A DNA stretch of 64,000 bases, taken from positions 1,116,001 through 1,180,000 of the forward strand of contig WACJ01000058.1 in the NCBI GenBank assembly GCA_008973525.1, read 5' to 3'. Under the pieces are notes generated by a model, which was given only the letters and a program-made list of their open reading frames with translations, ran no database searches and was not told the origin of the DNA. Of the stretch, positions 50,112 through 62,429 are shown piece after piece (the first letter of the stretch is position 1; every line of letters starts with the position of its first letter). This stretch comes from Stenopsyche tienmushanensis (Eukaryota > Arthropoda > Insecta > Trichoptera > Stenopsychidae). The position numbers and the translations under genes are program-made.

Positions 50112-50874
50112 CACACAAACCTCTTTTTGTGCGAATTCGAAGTTATGCGGTTTTTTTTAAAGCACTTTATTTGTTTTTTTTTAATTTTCATAATAGATGT
50201 GCGTATCGAGATATTTTGGATAAAATAGGAAATAAATCATCAAAGCTAACCGAAATTTGGAATAAAATAATTGGTTTAGATTTTTGAAAAAATTGATTTA
50301 GTTTTTTTGCATTTTTCCACTTTTTTTTAACACGGTTGACATCATATCCCAAGTTTTAATGAACTAAATTTACTTCAAACTGGGTACGAATCTTTTCTAT
50401 ATAACCCTCTATTATTCCTACCAGATTTATGTCAAAATTTATTTTTCAACTATTTAAGAAAAAATAAAAACTGACAAAATAAGGTCAAAAAATGACTGGA
50501 ATTATTATTTTTTAAGCAGTCGCTTTTTTTAGTTAGGGTCTATAGTGACATCTTTACTAATTATGAATTATATTGTTGGAAAGAGAAAATCTACACGGAA
50601 TAATGATGACATGCTAGATGTCAGGCATCCTTAAAATTTTACCAATGATGCAAGTCGTCCTTTAAATGTTACCAAAAATTTTAATTGTCTTATTGTTTTC
50701 CTGTTTTTTTATTAACTTTTTTTATACGATTTTGGATATGTTTTATATAGAAGTTTCAAAGTTATGTGGTTTTTAAAAATCATGGAACGCAACATCATTT
50801 TTTCTATGTAAGTCATAGCTTTTTTGTGCGATTTTCTGCGGAACGCATCTACCGCATAAAAAAAGTTTTAAGTT
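50112..50874 (-). mobile_element. TA-flanked MITE family, 763-bp copy
   Basis: TA flanks at 50110-50111 and 50875-50876. The ends are CACACAAACCTCTTTTTGTG and, inverted, AACTTAAAACTTTTTTTATG. Relative to the 62989 copy this one is inverted. Internal landmarks shared by the family are ACTTACATAG, the CCGCATAAC-TTGAAA block and GATGCAAG-CGTCCTTTAAA. A weak coding relic, GKRKSTRNNDDM, is visible at about 50579-50614. Confidence 0.75.
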
Positions 50875-50876
50875 TA

Positions 50877-51589
50877 GTTCTTTCTTTGCATATGATTTTG
50901 AATACATTTGCCCACTACTGTCCCGAGAAAATACTGTATGTCAGTCTGTTCGTTCGGTTCGTATAACAGTTAAAATAGTAAAAACATAGTAATAAAGCAA
51001 TAATATATTTTTACATTTGCACACAAAAAAATCTTCGAAAACTAGGTATATTATGTTCATTTGAGATTTGTAATCATTAGTGAATACACTTATATATAGC
51101 TATGTGGCTTTTTTTTTCATTATTTTTTTCTATTTACGGCCTACATTTTTTTGTTATACGGTAAAAAAATCTGTTCTGTTTAGTTTCAGCTTCTCCGTTA
51201 TACGACTTTTCACTCCTGTTAGCTTCCTCATCCAACTTAATCCCTACTTATTGCATCTTCTATTTTTGTCTATTTAGCTTATAAAAAAGCACAAAAAAAT
51301 GATTACTTTCCGTTAATAAGAAATTGAAGATTTTATTATCATATTTTTTAAACAAATTCTGCGAAATATCCTTGTTTACATTATCACCCTATTCCAATTT
51401 TCGCCACTGTTTACATTAAGCATTCAGACTTGCTGAAAGTAGTTCAAGGATATAAAAAAATACGTTCATAATATTTATATCTGCATTCCAAGAATACAAA
51501 TATAATCCTTCCAAGAATTAGCCGAGTGTTGAAAAGTTCTTTTCATTGGATAATTCGACTATTATGCAGATTTTTTTGTTGCCATTCAG
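50877..51589. other. AT-rich noncoding stretch
   Basis: No supported feature. A T-rich tract precedes the candidate acceptor at 51588-51589. Confidence 0.4.
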
Positions 51590-51868
51590 ATAATAAGCCG
51601 ACCATCATTCCCACAAGATGCCAGATCAAGACTCAGGTCAATTTGTCATCATTTTCATCCAATTCTCGACGTCATAAAAAAACGTGAATGGAACGATGAA
51701 TTACATAGATCTGAGTTGGAGATCTATTCGCTCACGACGTTTCCAGGAATATCACCGTCGATTTTTATCATTGCAGATGCTGATATTTCGTATGAAGATG
51801 GAGATATGCCCTCGAGATTCTTTTTTTGTCAGATTGTTAACAGATATGTTCTTCAGATCGCTTATTGA
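51590..51868 (+). CDS. Possible terminal coding exon, unrecognised
   Basis: A strong-looking acceptor (TTTTTTTGTTGCCATTCAG) at 51588-51589 is followed by an open frame of 92 codons and TGA at 51866-51868. The peptide looks fairly balanced, with VIKKREWNDELHRSELEIYS and then DADISYEDGDMPSRFF. No family is recognised and other frames across the same bases are open too. Support is the splice site and composition only. Confidence 0.22.
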   Translation: MISRPSFPQDARSRLRSICHHFHPILDVIKKREWNDELHRSELEIYSLTTFPGISPSIFIIADADISYEDGDMPSRFFFCQIVNRYVLQIAY

Positions 51869-52939
51869 TAATGCGTGTTGGCCGCCTCTTGGAGTTCGAA
51901 TGCCTACCAGAGTATTAAGATGTAGGCGTCTATACAAGTTTGATGTATACAGGATATTTACATATCTCATTTTCATGGAAGTATGTGAAATACGTCAATG
52001 GTAGCATTTTTGATAATTCCTCAGTTAATTACATAATCAATAAATAAAGAACGTCTGCCAGAAAAAGAATAAACATCTCACAAATACCGCAGGAGAAAAC
52101 ACTGATTTAAATGCTAATAAATTACACAAATGTAATATGGGATTCGTATATAAATCTTTCGTAATAAAACACACCAATCGATGGTTTATCTATAAGATAA
52201 ATAGATACGATGAGAAACATATAAAACATGCAGACTCAAAGATTCATCCCAATACCCAGACATTAAATCACAACCAGTGGCGCAATCGAATGTCTTATTT
52301 TTAAAGTCCATTGAAGCTCATGTGATATTTTTTTCCACACCCCATTACGCATCTATTAATTGCCCAATCTCAAAAGAATCGACACCCAAAAATGTACTAC
52401 GGCAGTAACAAAGATTAATCGCCATTTAACACCGTAATTCATAGAGTGTGTACGAAATTTATATTTCTCCAAGACAGCGAGCTAACAAAGAGCCTTTCAT
52501 TATATATTGACAGTTATAAACTTATAATAATACAGTACTAATATATTTTTTATCACAATCAACATCGGTATTCCTGTTGCTCTTATACTGTTGGAAAGAG
52601 ACACGGTTATGTGCTAAGATTATATGAGCGATCCATTATTGTATTGTTTAAAAAATAGCAGGAGCACTCAATCTGTAAGCATTAGCAAATTTATATTTTT
52701 GCTGCAAATATTGCATATATGCCATATATGTCGTCCATTAACCCTGAGTGAGTTGATTTTCGTAACGCACATTTTATTTGAATAATATATATTATATGAA
52801 TAAATAATAATATTGTATTGGAAAGCGCTGCACGCAACATGTGAGGGCATACTCATTGATAGGTTAAAAATGATCGACGATCAACTGGACTGGTTCATTT
52901 TTGTGTGAAAAAGCAATATTTTTCGATACATAATTAAAT
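51869..52939. other. AT-rich noncoding stretch
   Basis: No supported feature. Confidence 0.4.
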
Positions 52940-53895
52940 GGAGATTCCACTTTCAAAGCAAGCTCTGGCTGGCTTGGAAAATTCAAAGGACGACATGGTA
53001 TCTGAGAACTTGAAATTCATGGAGAAAAGCTTTCTGCTGGCACACCTTCAGCAAATACATTCATTGACACATTTAAGTTATTTATGGAGAAAGAAGAAAA
53101 TCAAGACGTGAAAATACTTCACCTGGGCACAAAACTAGTAAAGAACGTGTCACTATAACGTGCAAATGCAACAAGCAGACATAGACTGCCACTGCTTGTC
53201 ATTGGAAAATCAAAGTATTAAGTCTTCTTGTTGAATATGATCATCAGAAAAGAGCCTGGATGAATGATGAAGTTTTTAAACGATGGTATGAAAAACAGTT
53301 CATACCAGAAATATCAAAACCCCATAGATAAAAGAGGGGAAAAAATATTATTACTAGACAATCTATAGAAAGTTTAAACCAGATTGATGAAATGTTTACG
53401 GTAAAATTTCTTCCATCACACGTTACATTGGTAATACAACCGTTGGATCAAGGTATAATAGAAACATTCAAACGTTTACATAGAAATCAGATGCTTCGAC
53501 GATTATTGCTAGCAGACGTAAATAATGAAGAAATATTTATCAGCTTCCGCAAGAAAATAAATTTAAAAGATTGTTGCTATATCACAGCAGTTGGTTGGAA
53601 TTCTTTAGATGTGTCAACTTTGAAAAAATCATGGAACAAAATTTTGAAAAAACCTTTAGTAATATCCAGTAACGCTGTAGAATCTGATATATGAGACATT
53701 GACAGAGTGGTTAAACTGCGATGCAAACGATCCTGGATTCCAAATTTGGAATGATTAGAAAATAATTAAAGATATACCCAGAAGAACAAAGCCTAGAAGA
53801 CAAAGAGATTTGCAAAGGGAAAGATATTAATCTTATACATTCTGAAGCTTTTCAGTGTTTAAATGTTGCCATAAAATATCACTTTAATTAATTTT
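52940..53895 (+). pseudogene. Tigger/Jerky-type (pogo superfamily) transposase fossil
   Basis: In three plus-strand frames the translation follows the family order. The end of the CENP-B-type DNA-binding domain is FKASSGWLGKFKGRHGI. Next come HGEKLSAGTPSANTF, then SKERVTITCKCN with LPLLVIGKSK-like remnants, and YDHQKRAWMNDEVFKRWYEK. The second catalytic aspartate lies in ILLLDN (about 53347). The third lies in the longest intact stretch, FLPSHVTLVIQPLDQGIIET. The C-terminal part has TEWLNCDANDPGFQI and SEAFQCLNVAIK. At least three frameshifts and several stops, plus a deletion around the first aspartate, make it inactive. The DNA-binding N-terminus is missing. Such transposases move DNA by a DDE mechanism. 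Confidence 0.85.
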
Positions 53896-55557
53896 TGGAG
53901 GACGTCATTTTGGGTGGACAAATGGAGAATTTAACTTAAAAAGAAAATACGTAATAAAAATTATGTTCACTATTTTTTTTCGAAAAGGTAAAAATTATTT
54001 TAAAACTGCCCTAAAACTGCAAAACAATAATTCAAATTACGATCCTAACAGATTCTAGCTATGAAATAATCACTCACTGTTCCGAATTATTGATGCTGCT
54101 TGATCGTACATAAATTTTCATTCAAAATTAAATAAGCGATTATTTTTGCTTTTACTATTTTTAATGTAATAAAGAATTTGATGATATTTCATATGAAAGA
54201 TTCTATATTTATAGCTCTAATTTAAAAAATCACAAAACAGTGCAGTATGTATTTCAATGACTGGATTTTCAAATCAGATACGATAAATTGTATGTACAGG
54301 TAATGCTAAAAATATTTCACACGAGTGCTGAATAGCAATGTTCTGTTTTATCGCTCAATACAATTAGCTTTACCATAAACAAATTCAATGTTTTAACGGT
54401 AGTTATCGACACATGCTGCACAAATTGATGCCTGAAAACAGATTATGATCCTCCCACATCGTAGATAATAGTAAAAAAAAAATAACTTATAGACAATCAT
54501 TACGACAATGAAGGTCTTTTATCGGTGAAAGTATTGCCAATATAAAATTGCATCTATCTTGCTCTCGAGATTTTATACTTTCAGATAACAATTTACTGTA
54601 CTATATTTGAAAAATATTTGAATAAAAAAAAATTGTTAAAAAAACAGTTAGTTGGAATTCTCTAAGAGCGAAACTTAACGTATTTTGTTATGTACCTCTT
54701 TTTTAAAAAAATAAAGAAATCGTTGTACAAAATCATGTTAATTAAATAAATATTATAGAGGCAAGTGCTTCCAGTTAACATTCTTCAAAAAAGTTTGCAT
54801 CATATTCTTATTGGCTTTAGGCGACGCATATTTGATGATCCTTTCGATCCATAAATAATAATTAATAACATAGAATTCACGTTTGAAACCTAAAAAATGA
54901 CATGTAGTAGCTGTGCTCAAAAAAAGGCGTAAGTGTTTGCTATTAAGCCACAAAACAACAAATATTCCATACGGTCGACATATTTCAGCCTGTGTAAACA
55001 TACAATTAAACTACGTATCGTCACGCCTTTCGGCCGCAAAAAATGGCAAACATTGAAAGCAAAAAAATAATAATTGTTATTGTCAAAATTAGATCGTTTA
55101 TCAAGCGTACGAATACTTTGTACTAAACACCCACTTGTGCAATTAATGATACTACACAATGAGAACTAATTTGATTGCATATCAATAAATAGATTCCACT
55201 TGTTCTCAATATTTTTATTTTTTCATATGAGCAGGGAATAAATATCGATCCTATTTAGAATTATATATGCATCGTAGATGTATTGTTATGCAAATTGATT
55301 AGCATTGCGTGGGTGTTTAAAATTCCTTGCCTTGACCTTTTTTCAAAATATGCTAAAGGTGAAATACAATATTCTTGAAGTCCTAATATATCTGATAATT
55401 TATTTAAATTCACTGTCTGTATGTACGCCACGAAATACCAACTACTTGTATAAAACGTGTCAGAATGTTTTTCATAATACTTCCTACTTAGAACGTGACC
55501 TATATAATAATGGGTATGCAAAAAATGTATTTATATATTTAATTCGTTTTATATTGT
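53896..55557. other. AT-rich noncoding stretch
   Basis: No supported gene or repeat boundary. Confidence 0.4.
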
Positions 55558-55624
55558 ATGATATTGAAGAGGTCCATAGTTCTGTAGTGGACTGTTAGTG
55601 GCTGCACTATGATGATGATGATAT
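55558..55624 (+). repeat. Non-LTR-like 3' tail, short copy
   Basis: ATATTGAAGAGGTCCATAGT, then CTGTAGTGGACTG, TTAGTGGCTGCACT and four ATG-type triplets. This is the same tail as the inverted copy at 49836-50038, strongly 5'-truncated. Confidence 0.6.
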
Positions 55625-55942
55625 TGTATGAGGTATTTAAATAAGTTCTGTCCTTTGTTAAAAACATAATCAAATCATGTCACAAAAGTCAAAAGTTTCA
55701 ATCACATTCGTTATAAATTCATTGCCATTCATTATTCGAAGTAAAAATTATCAATTTAAAATTAAAATTGTGAAAAATGCTAAACACCAGATTACATAAT
55801 TTGAAACCAAGTCCAAATTCACGACAATATCGATGTTTTCTTTGTCATTCATTAAAAAAGTTTTTAAATCAGCAATTTTACTCTATGTACAAAAAAAATA
55901 TATCATAAACAATGTCAAAATTATTAATAAGTAAGCTAATAG
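55625..55942. other. AT-rich noncoding stretch
   Basis: No supported feature. Confidence 0.4.
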
Positions 55943-55944
55943 TA

Positions 55945-56583
55945 AACTGAAACCTCTTTTTGTGCGATTTCGAAGTTATGCGGATTTTTTTTATTACATA
56001 AAAAGTACGTATCGTTGACATCATATCTCAAGTTTTAATTAATTAATTTACTTCAAACTGGGTACGAATCTTTTCTATATAACCCTCTATTATTCCTAAC
56101 ATATTTATGTCAAAATCTATTTTTTAACTATTTAAAAAAAATTAAAACTGTGACAAAATAAGGGAAAAACTTATGTTGTTGGAAAGATAAAATCTACACA
56201 GAACAATAATGACATTGACACTGGGTATACTATTTATTCCGAAGAAGAGAGCGATTTTGAGTCATATCGAAAATCGCAAGAAAAATTATCAAACAGTGAT
56301 GATAGTTTGTATGGCATTTGAGATGCCAGATATCAGGCATCTTTAAAATTTTACCAATGATGCAAGACGTCCTTTAAATGTTATTTTTTAATTGTCTTAT
56401 TATTTTCCTGTTTTTTTTATTAACTTTTTTTATGCGATTTTGGATATGTTTTATATAAAAGTTTCAAAGTTATGCGGTTTTGAAAAACCATGGAACGCAT
56501 TTTTACTTTTTCTATGTAAGTCATAGTTTTTTTCGTGCGATTTTCCGCGGAACTCTTCTACCGCACAAAAAAAGGTTTAAGTG
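55945..56583 (-). mobile_element. TA-flanked MITE family, 639-bp copy with coding relic
   Basis: TA flanks at 55943-55944 and 56584-56585. The ends are AACTGAAACCTCTTTTTGTG and, inverted, CACTTAAACCTTTTTTTGTG. On the plus strand, 56184-56318 keeps an open acidic reading frame: NNNDIDTGYTIYSEEESDFE, then SYRKSQEKLSNSDDSLYGI and a stop. The 62989 copy shows a diverged version of the same segment in reverse. The family therefore derives from a larger transposase-bearing element. Confidence 0.8.
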
Positions 56584-56585
56584 TA

Positions 56586-56874
56586 CTATGCATATGTGAA
56601 TACTCAATATAATGAATCGTTTTAATTTATCGGTAAGCTGATAAAATGCATATTTTTCATCGTTATAGGCCAAGGGTTATCAACGGTGATCGGCTCCGTT
56701 ATAAATATTGCAGAGAGATCGACCCAACTGCGAGACTTCTAAGACGAACCATGTATTGAACGTTTTATTGAAAAATAATATTATTCACATTACATTTTCT
56801 GCGTCAAATAAATAGTACGATACATCATCGACGATGCTGTTGATTGGAACCTAGCTATCGAGACTTATATCGAT
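56586..56874. other. AT-rich noncoding stretch
   Basis: No supported feature. Confidence 0.4.
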
Positions 56875-57344
56875 TTGTATAGAATTTCAACATTTTGAAA
56901 AATACCCAAAATTTCACATTTAAAACGCTTTAATTTTATAATCTGTGATCGTAATAGCACGAAAAGGCAAAGCGAAATTGCAAAGGCGGTAATTGTTTTT
57001 TCAATTAGCATTTCTTTTGTGGGCACCTCTGTCGTGTAAATTAATTATTTTATACGTCCCAAGACAAATAAATCCAGTGGTGTCAGGTCTGAAGACCGTG
57101 CGAACCACGGAATAGGGCACATCCCCAAGCAAATAAATCCAGTGGTGTCAGGTCTGGAGACCGTGCGAGCCACGGAATAGGGCTGCCAAAGAATTATGAC
57201 AATTTAAAGGTGATTTTTTTTAATATAAAAAAATATATTTTGTCAACCCTGACACATAGGACATAGGGCTTATATGTAAAGCCTAGCAAAAGACACTCTT
57301 ATTCCCCTAAAAAATTGTGGTTGGTCCATACGCCAAACTTCCTG
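56875..57344 (-). mobile_element. IS630/Tc1-mariner-like element with transposase remnant
   Basis: The right end, read on the minus strand from 57344, is CAGGAAGTTTGGCGTATGGA, next to TA at 57345-57346. It matches the ends at 27701 and 62969. Minus-strand translation gives ARSSDLTPLDLFVLGRIK and LIYTTEVPTKEMLI, the RSPDLTPLDFFLWG-type block with the third catalytic aspartate. That block is tandemly duplicated (57059-57123 and 57125-57184). The left part at 56880-56960 matches subterminal sequence of the 27701 element, but the left terminal repeat itself is lost. Most of the transposase is deleted. Confidence 0.75.
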
Positions 57345-57346
57345 TA

Positions 57347-59335
57347 TATATTAGATTTGTAAAATAAACAGCCACATGAATATGCTATGTAAATAGGGTG
57401 CACACGCTTGGTGCGGGTTGTAAAATAGCACAAAAACGCGGTGACCTCGTGTGGTGCGGGACAAACGCATAAACAGAACACGAACCAATAAAATGTATAC
57501 AAGATCAAAACGCGTCCAGATTATTTTTTTGCGCCACCATATACATGAGTTTTTGCACAAAAAATATTTGATTTATTTTATGATACGCACATTATAGCCG
57601 AGAGTCTACTTTCGTACTATGATTTTTTTTTCTTCCTTATACCGTTCGCTCAGAAATTAATTAATTAAACTAAACTATTGCGGTATGAACAAGTAATGAT
57701 ATTTGTTTTTGTGAGCCTCATACATAAACTAATAAGAGTCGAACAAAAGAGAAAACGACTACAACCATTTTTTTTTTCTTATACAACACCATTTTTTTCC
57801 CAGCATTTTAATATTAAATTGTGTTCGAAATTAATCAGCGCTAAGTTACGTGTAGTAAATACGAATCGAGGTCGCAAATGTTTAATTAAAATCACGAAAT
57901 CAAATTACTCTTGTTTAAAACAAAGACAGGAAAGTGTTGTGCTCGATGGCTTTCAACACTTCTCCGAATGAAAGATCAAGAAGAAAAGAGATCTTGGATG
58001 AACACCATAATTATATAGTACAACGCTTGAAATAACACTATGCAAATATTATTTTGGACAAGAGTGGAAACAAACATACTTCAAACGAGCATCTGCTTTT
58101 TTTTAAATATTTAATCTTTGCTTAAATCAGTGGCTGGTAAATTTTCTTAATGTGTTTTTAAAGCAATATAAAAATCGATAAAAAAAGAAAGAAGATTTTT
58201 CAAATAACTATAAAATAGCAAAGTGCGTTTTTATAGGCATTATTGATGAAGGTCTATGAAAAGAAACATCTTTAGTTGAAGGAAACTTTAAAGAAACACC
58301 AGAATAGCTTCAAAATCCACCAGATAAAATGAAATCCTCGAAAATCAGATAACACGATGTTTCAAATTTAACATTTTATCAACAAACAAAACAATTGTAT
58401 TGAATTAAAATACCACCAATAATTAAGAACAGCAAATGACCATAAGAAAGCATGAATATGCTCCGGTCATAATTTTTTGGCACAGTGACCACCAAAAGTC
58501 GTTTCCCACTCCAGTAGTTGGACCATTAGTAAAGGTCCATATTTTGCTTAATTCATTAAATTCGTGCATATCATTTCAATCATAGTGACAATCTATATCA
58601 ATAATATCCACACACTCGATAAATCCATAAAATGCTCAATTACATGTACAAGATAAATAGATACGAACCCACTGCTTAATTATTCCTATGGTGCACGTTC
58701 AGTATGTCACGTTCACCACTTGACAAGAATGCTGTTTATCTGCTCCATTTATTTTTATGGGTAATGAACACGGAAGCTTTTTTATTCGGAAGTTATCATA
58801 CAGTGTCCAAATGCGATGGTTATCACATAATATAACGATAATATCATAAATAAATAAATAATATGTGTAAACAAATCGTTTAGAACAGCGAGTGACTATG
58901 AAATAGCTGGAATATCTTCTGGTCATGATTTAAGAGTATATTACAAAAATTAAACAGACCAATGCATTAATATTTTAAATTGCAAATACATATTCATTCA
59001 TCAAATTGTTTATGTTCCGTTCTGATATTTAATCTTTAATTAATCCAATGATATAAGTAAACTTATAAAATTATGATTGGTTTTTAATCAAATATTTGTT
59101 CAATATTAGGTATTGCAAGTGTGAAAATAGCGTGATATTTATGTATATTTATGGTAATCGTTTATTTGTATGGTTCATTATCATACATTGTCGAAGAACA
59201 CTTTATTCAATAATTTATTCATCGATGGAAGGCAAACATCGAATTAATTTGGTCATCCTTGTTCGATTTGGGGCTCACTTAAGGAAGCGCGTTTACATTA
59301 TGAAGTTGAATATTAAATTGATGTAAAACTGCTAT
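57347..59335. other. AT-rich noncoding stretch
   Basis: A short similarity (CAGCGAGTG-TATGAA, CTGGTCATGATTT) links 58885-58930 with 5704-5745. No gene is supported. Confidence 0.35.
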
Positions 59336-59500
59336 GCAGTGGCGGCTTTTTTCTTTAATTGTTTCTTTATACTTGTACAATAAAGAATCTTCAAACTTGA
59401 TATCATAGCCATCATCCAGTTTAAGAAACTGCACGCGAGGTTACAAGGGATGGAGAGAACTGTCGCTCCCGCAGTGCCGTCCCTAGCGTACCGTCGGGAA
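59336..59500 (+). mobile_element. Possible hAT-type terminal motifs
   Basis: CAGTGGCGGCTTTTTTC at about 59336 and CAGTGCCGTCCCTAGCG at about 59475 both resemble left ends of hAT-type elements (CAGTGGCG-like). They are in the same orientation, so they do not form one element. The interval between is GC-richer and noncoding. Confidence 0.25.
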
Positions 59501-59564
59501 GTAGATTTTTTTTAGTCTACGTGTGTTTTGTGGTGTATATTATCGTGGTAAAAATATACACATA

Positions 59565-60029
59565 CACTTAAAACTTTTTTTGTGCGGTAGATATATTCCA
59601 CGGAAAATCGCACAAAAAAAGCTATGACTTACATAGAAAAAGTAAAGATGCGTACCATAGATTTTAAAAACCGCATAACTTTGAAACAGCTGTATAAAAT
59701 ATATCCAAAATCGCATTAAAAAAATAGGAAAATAATTAGGCAATAATTAATAAATTATCAACGGTATCAAATAAAGGTGTTTCGAGAAAATGTTTAAAAG
59801 TCGAAACATTGGAGAAATGCAAAAAAATGAGACCAGAATAAAGGGCATGGTCGTATATTTAGCTATTATTTCTAAATTTCGGTCAGTGTTGATGATTTAT
59901 TTCCTATTTTATTCAAAATATATCGATTCGAACTCTTTATGAATTTAAAAAAAAACGAAAAAAACGCTTTAAAAAAACCGCATAACTTCGAAATGGCCCA
60001 AAAAAGTCGCACAAAAAGAAGTTTGAGTG
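59565..60029 (+). mobile_element. TA-flanked MITE family, 465-bp copy
   Basis: TA flanks at 59563-59564 and 60030-60031. The left end is CACTTAAAACTTTTTTTGTG. The right end is the reverse complement of CACTCAAACTTCTTTTTGTG. This is the shortest full-length copy. It lacks the acidic coding relic and keeps only subterminal blocks such as CCGCATAACTTTGAAACAGC and, at the other end, CCGCATAACTTCGAAATGG. Confidence 0.82.
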
Positions 60030-60031
60030 TA

Positions 60032-60499
60032 TTATTATATGAACCAATACGAAAAGAGTAGGTTTTTTTGATTTTGATTGATCTGATCAGGTTTATTAAG
60101 ACAAAATCAGAAAATCATATCAGCAATGAAGATTAAAGACTGTTGATATGAACTATGTCAGTTTTTAATTTATCCTTATCTATTTTTTTATTATTTAGAC
60201 TCAAATGTTTCGATTATGGTTTAGTTTTTGCAGTTAAAAGGTAATATAATCAGTAGACTAGTAGGAGCTCAAGAAAACCATCCAAAACTATATCTATGAA
60301 AATTTATACAATAACATCAACATCAAAGTTTAAAATACTGAAAATCAAGCAAATTTAATAGTTTTTTCGAACATTCTTCTTAAGTGCCTATTTTTCAAAA
60401 ACACGACTCAACGGCTTAAAAACTTATTTTGGAATAACCAATATAAAGAGAGAGGAATTATTATGAAAAGTTTTTGATGTTGATTTTATGAAATTACAC
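60032..60499. other. AT-rich noncoding stretch
   Basis: No supported feature. It may include decayed N-terminal sequence of the Tc1-like fossil that follows. Confidence 0.35.
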
Positions 60500-60960
60500 A
60501 ACGGTATGGAATGTGATGTTAAAATATTCCGGAAAATTGCATATTGTAGAAAGAGCAATACAGCAGTATTTATATTAAAAAAATATTAGAAAAGAAGCGT
60601 TTTGCCACAAAAATATGAGTGGTTTTTAAATGGAGATAGTTTATTTATGCATGATGGATCATCTTATCTTAAACCTAAGAATTTGTATAAATATTTGGAC
60701 GAATAACAGCTGAAAGTTTCAGTCCTAGTCGGATATCGGCACTGAAGTGAACTCCTACGAACATGTCTAATTGGCAGGCGAAGAATAAAGAAATCAATAT
60801 TGGTTTCCAAAGAATGCCAGATTTAAAAAATAGAAGACATTTGGCAAAATGTTGCAGAAATCAAAAATCCATTTCAAATGTTAATAGGAATTATGCTAAA
60901 TAAGATAGAGTTGTTAACGCGATGTTTACGAGCAAATTTCACAAGCAAAATTATAAAAAC
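60500..60960 (+). pseudogene. Tc1-like transposase fossil, C-terminal half
   Basis: Mixed plus-strand frames give VMLKYSGKLHIVERAIQQYL, matching the WG-SY-G-GKLHIVEG-N region of Tc1-type proteins. GDSLFMHDGSSYLKPKNLYK follows and contains the second catalytic aspartate region (usually FQQDNAPCHTA). Then come a degraded SPDLNP-IEN segment and a C-terminal EDIWQNVAEIKNPFQML stretch that fits the terminal helix region. Stops and frameshifts are common. Similarity is clear only for the first two blocks. Confidence 0.5.
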
Positions 60961-62429
60961 TAATTTATGCATTTTTAGATATATACGCTCTGATCAAAAT
61001 GCTTAAAGACAAATAAATTTGTAATAATATCTGAAACATGGATCAACTTCATAAATAATAGTTAAATCCGTTATGAGTCTCTTATTTCTTATTTTAATAG
61101 ATGAGCAGCTACATATATCCCAAAAAAGCTCGCTGTATTTGTCAGATTTATAAAATATTCTATTTCTATTGTTCGACAAGTGGATGAAATCAAATTCTCA
61201 AGCTCTCTGGAAAACTTATCAGGTATTAATTTATTTACAGTTGCCACATATCAGTGGCGCACAAGTGGCACTAAGAATAATTTAAGCAAAGCTTAATAGT
61301 GTAGTATAATTAATTCCACGATTAAAAGCTCATTAGTCGTCGACGGTGCTATTGATGTCTGCAGAGCCTTCCCACAACGGCCCGACTTCAAACCCCGACT
61401 TAATCTTTTAATTGATTAAAATTGACGTTCACCATTGGTCGTGACTCGTAAAAAATGACACCACTCCCAAGTCCCGCAGATTAGAATAAGATCGAGATTA
61501 CCGAACTTGAACTTGTAATACACAGCTTCCCAAATAATTCGGCTGACAGCCGGTAAACTATGATTTATTGACCCATTCATTCATTAACACTCGGCCAACG
61601 GAGTATGGCGTGCTTTCATCGCATATCGTTCATATTGATCTGCAATGCTAAGGCTTGAGCGCATATCGTTGTTATTATGTAGACATTGATAAGCTTTTGA
61701 CGAAATGTACATCCCTTCCATTAACATCCCTTCATTGTAACTAATCAATTATTGATAGAATTCTGTGTGCATACTTGAAATTCATAATGAAGGCTTAATA
61801 TACCGAAAAAAACTGTCAATTGCGATCTTCCGGGACAAAATAATGTTCATGATCTAGCATTTTATCAATCATCAAAAGATCCACATTTTATCTAAGAGCA
61901 AATCTACCAATAATTCAAAGTAATAAGCTAAGCGTTTGATTCAGTTTTTGTATAAATCTAGGTCTGTATTTGATCAATGCGAAACAATAATATCTACTTG
62001 CAATTATACTGACAATATTGTAAAACATAGTGATAGTGGCCCAAAATTATTATCGAATTCCCTGAAAATGGATTAAAAAATAACTACTCTGGTCATAATT
62101 TGAACTGCAGAGACACCTGAATTTCGCTCTCTATTTGTGTAAAGCTTTTGACCTAAACCTAAATATGAGTACAAAATACTATTAAACGATCTTAAAAGAT
62201 ATGTAAATAATATTTTAACAAGGATAAGGTTTTGAACTAAACATTTTCTTTAAAATGAAGTTCTGACAGTTCGTGCGGCATCCACTTATCTAGCATTTCT
62301 ATCCTTATTATTTCAACATTATTTTTGCCTTTTTCGAATAATTCCTTCTCAAATCGATCTTTTTCCGAATGCTGCATTGTGCCCCAATTTTCACTTTTAC
62401 AAAAGCTAGCGGATTTTTTTTTGTTAAAG
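60961..62429. other. AT-rich noncoding stretch
   Basis: A GC-richer patch at 61330-61560 has no open frame of interest. No gene is supported. Confidence 0.4.
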
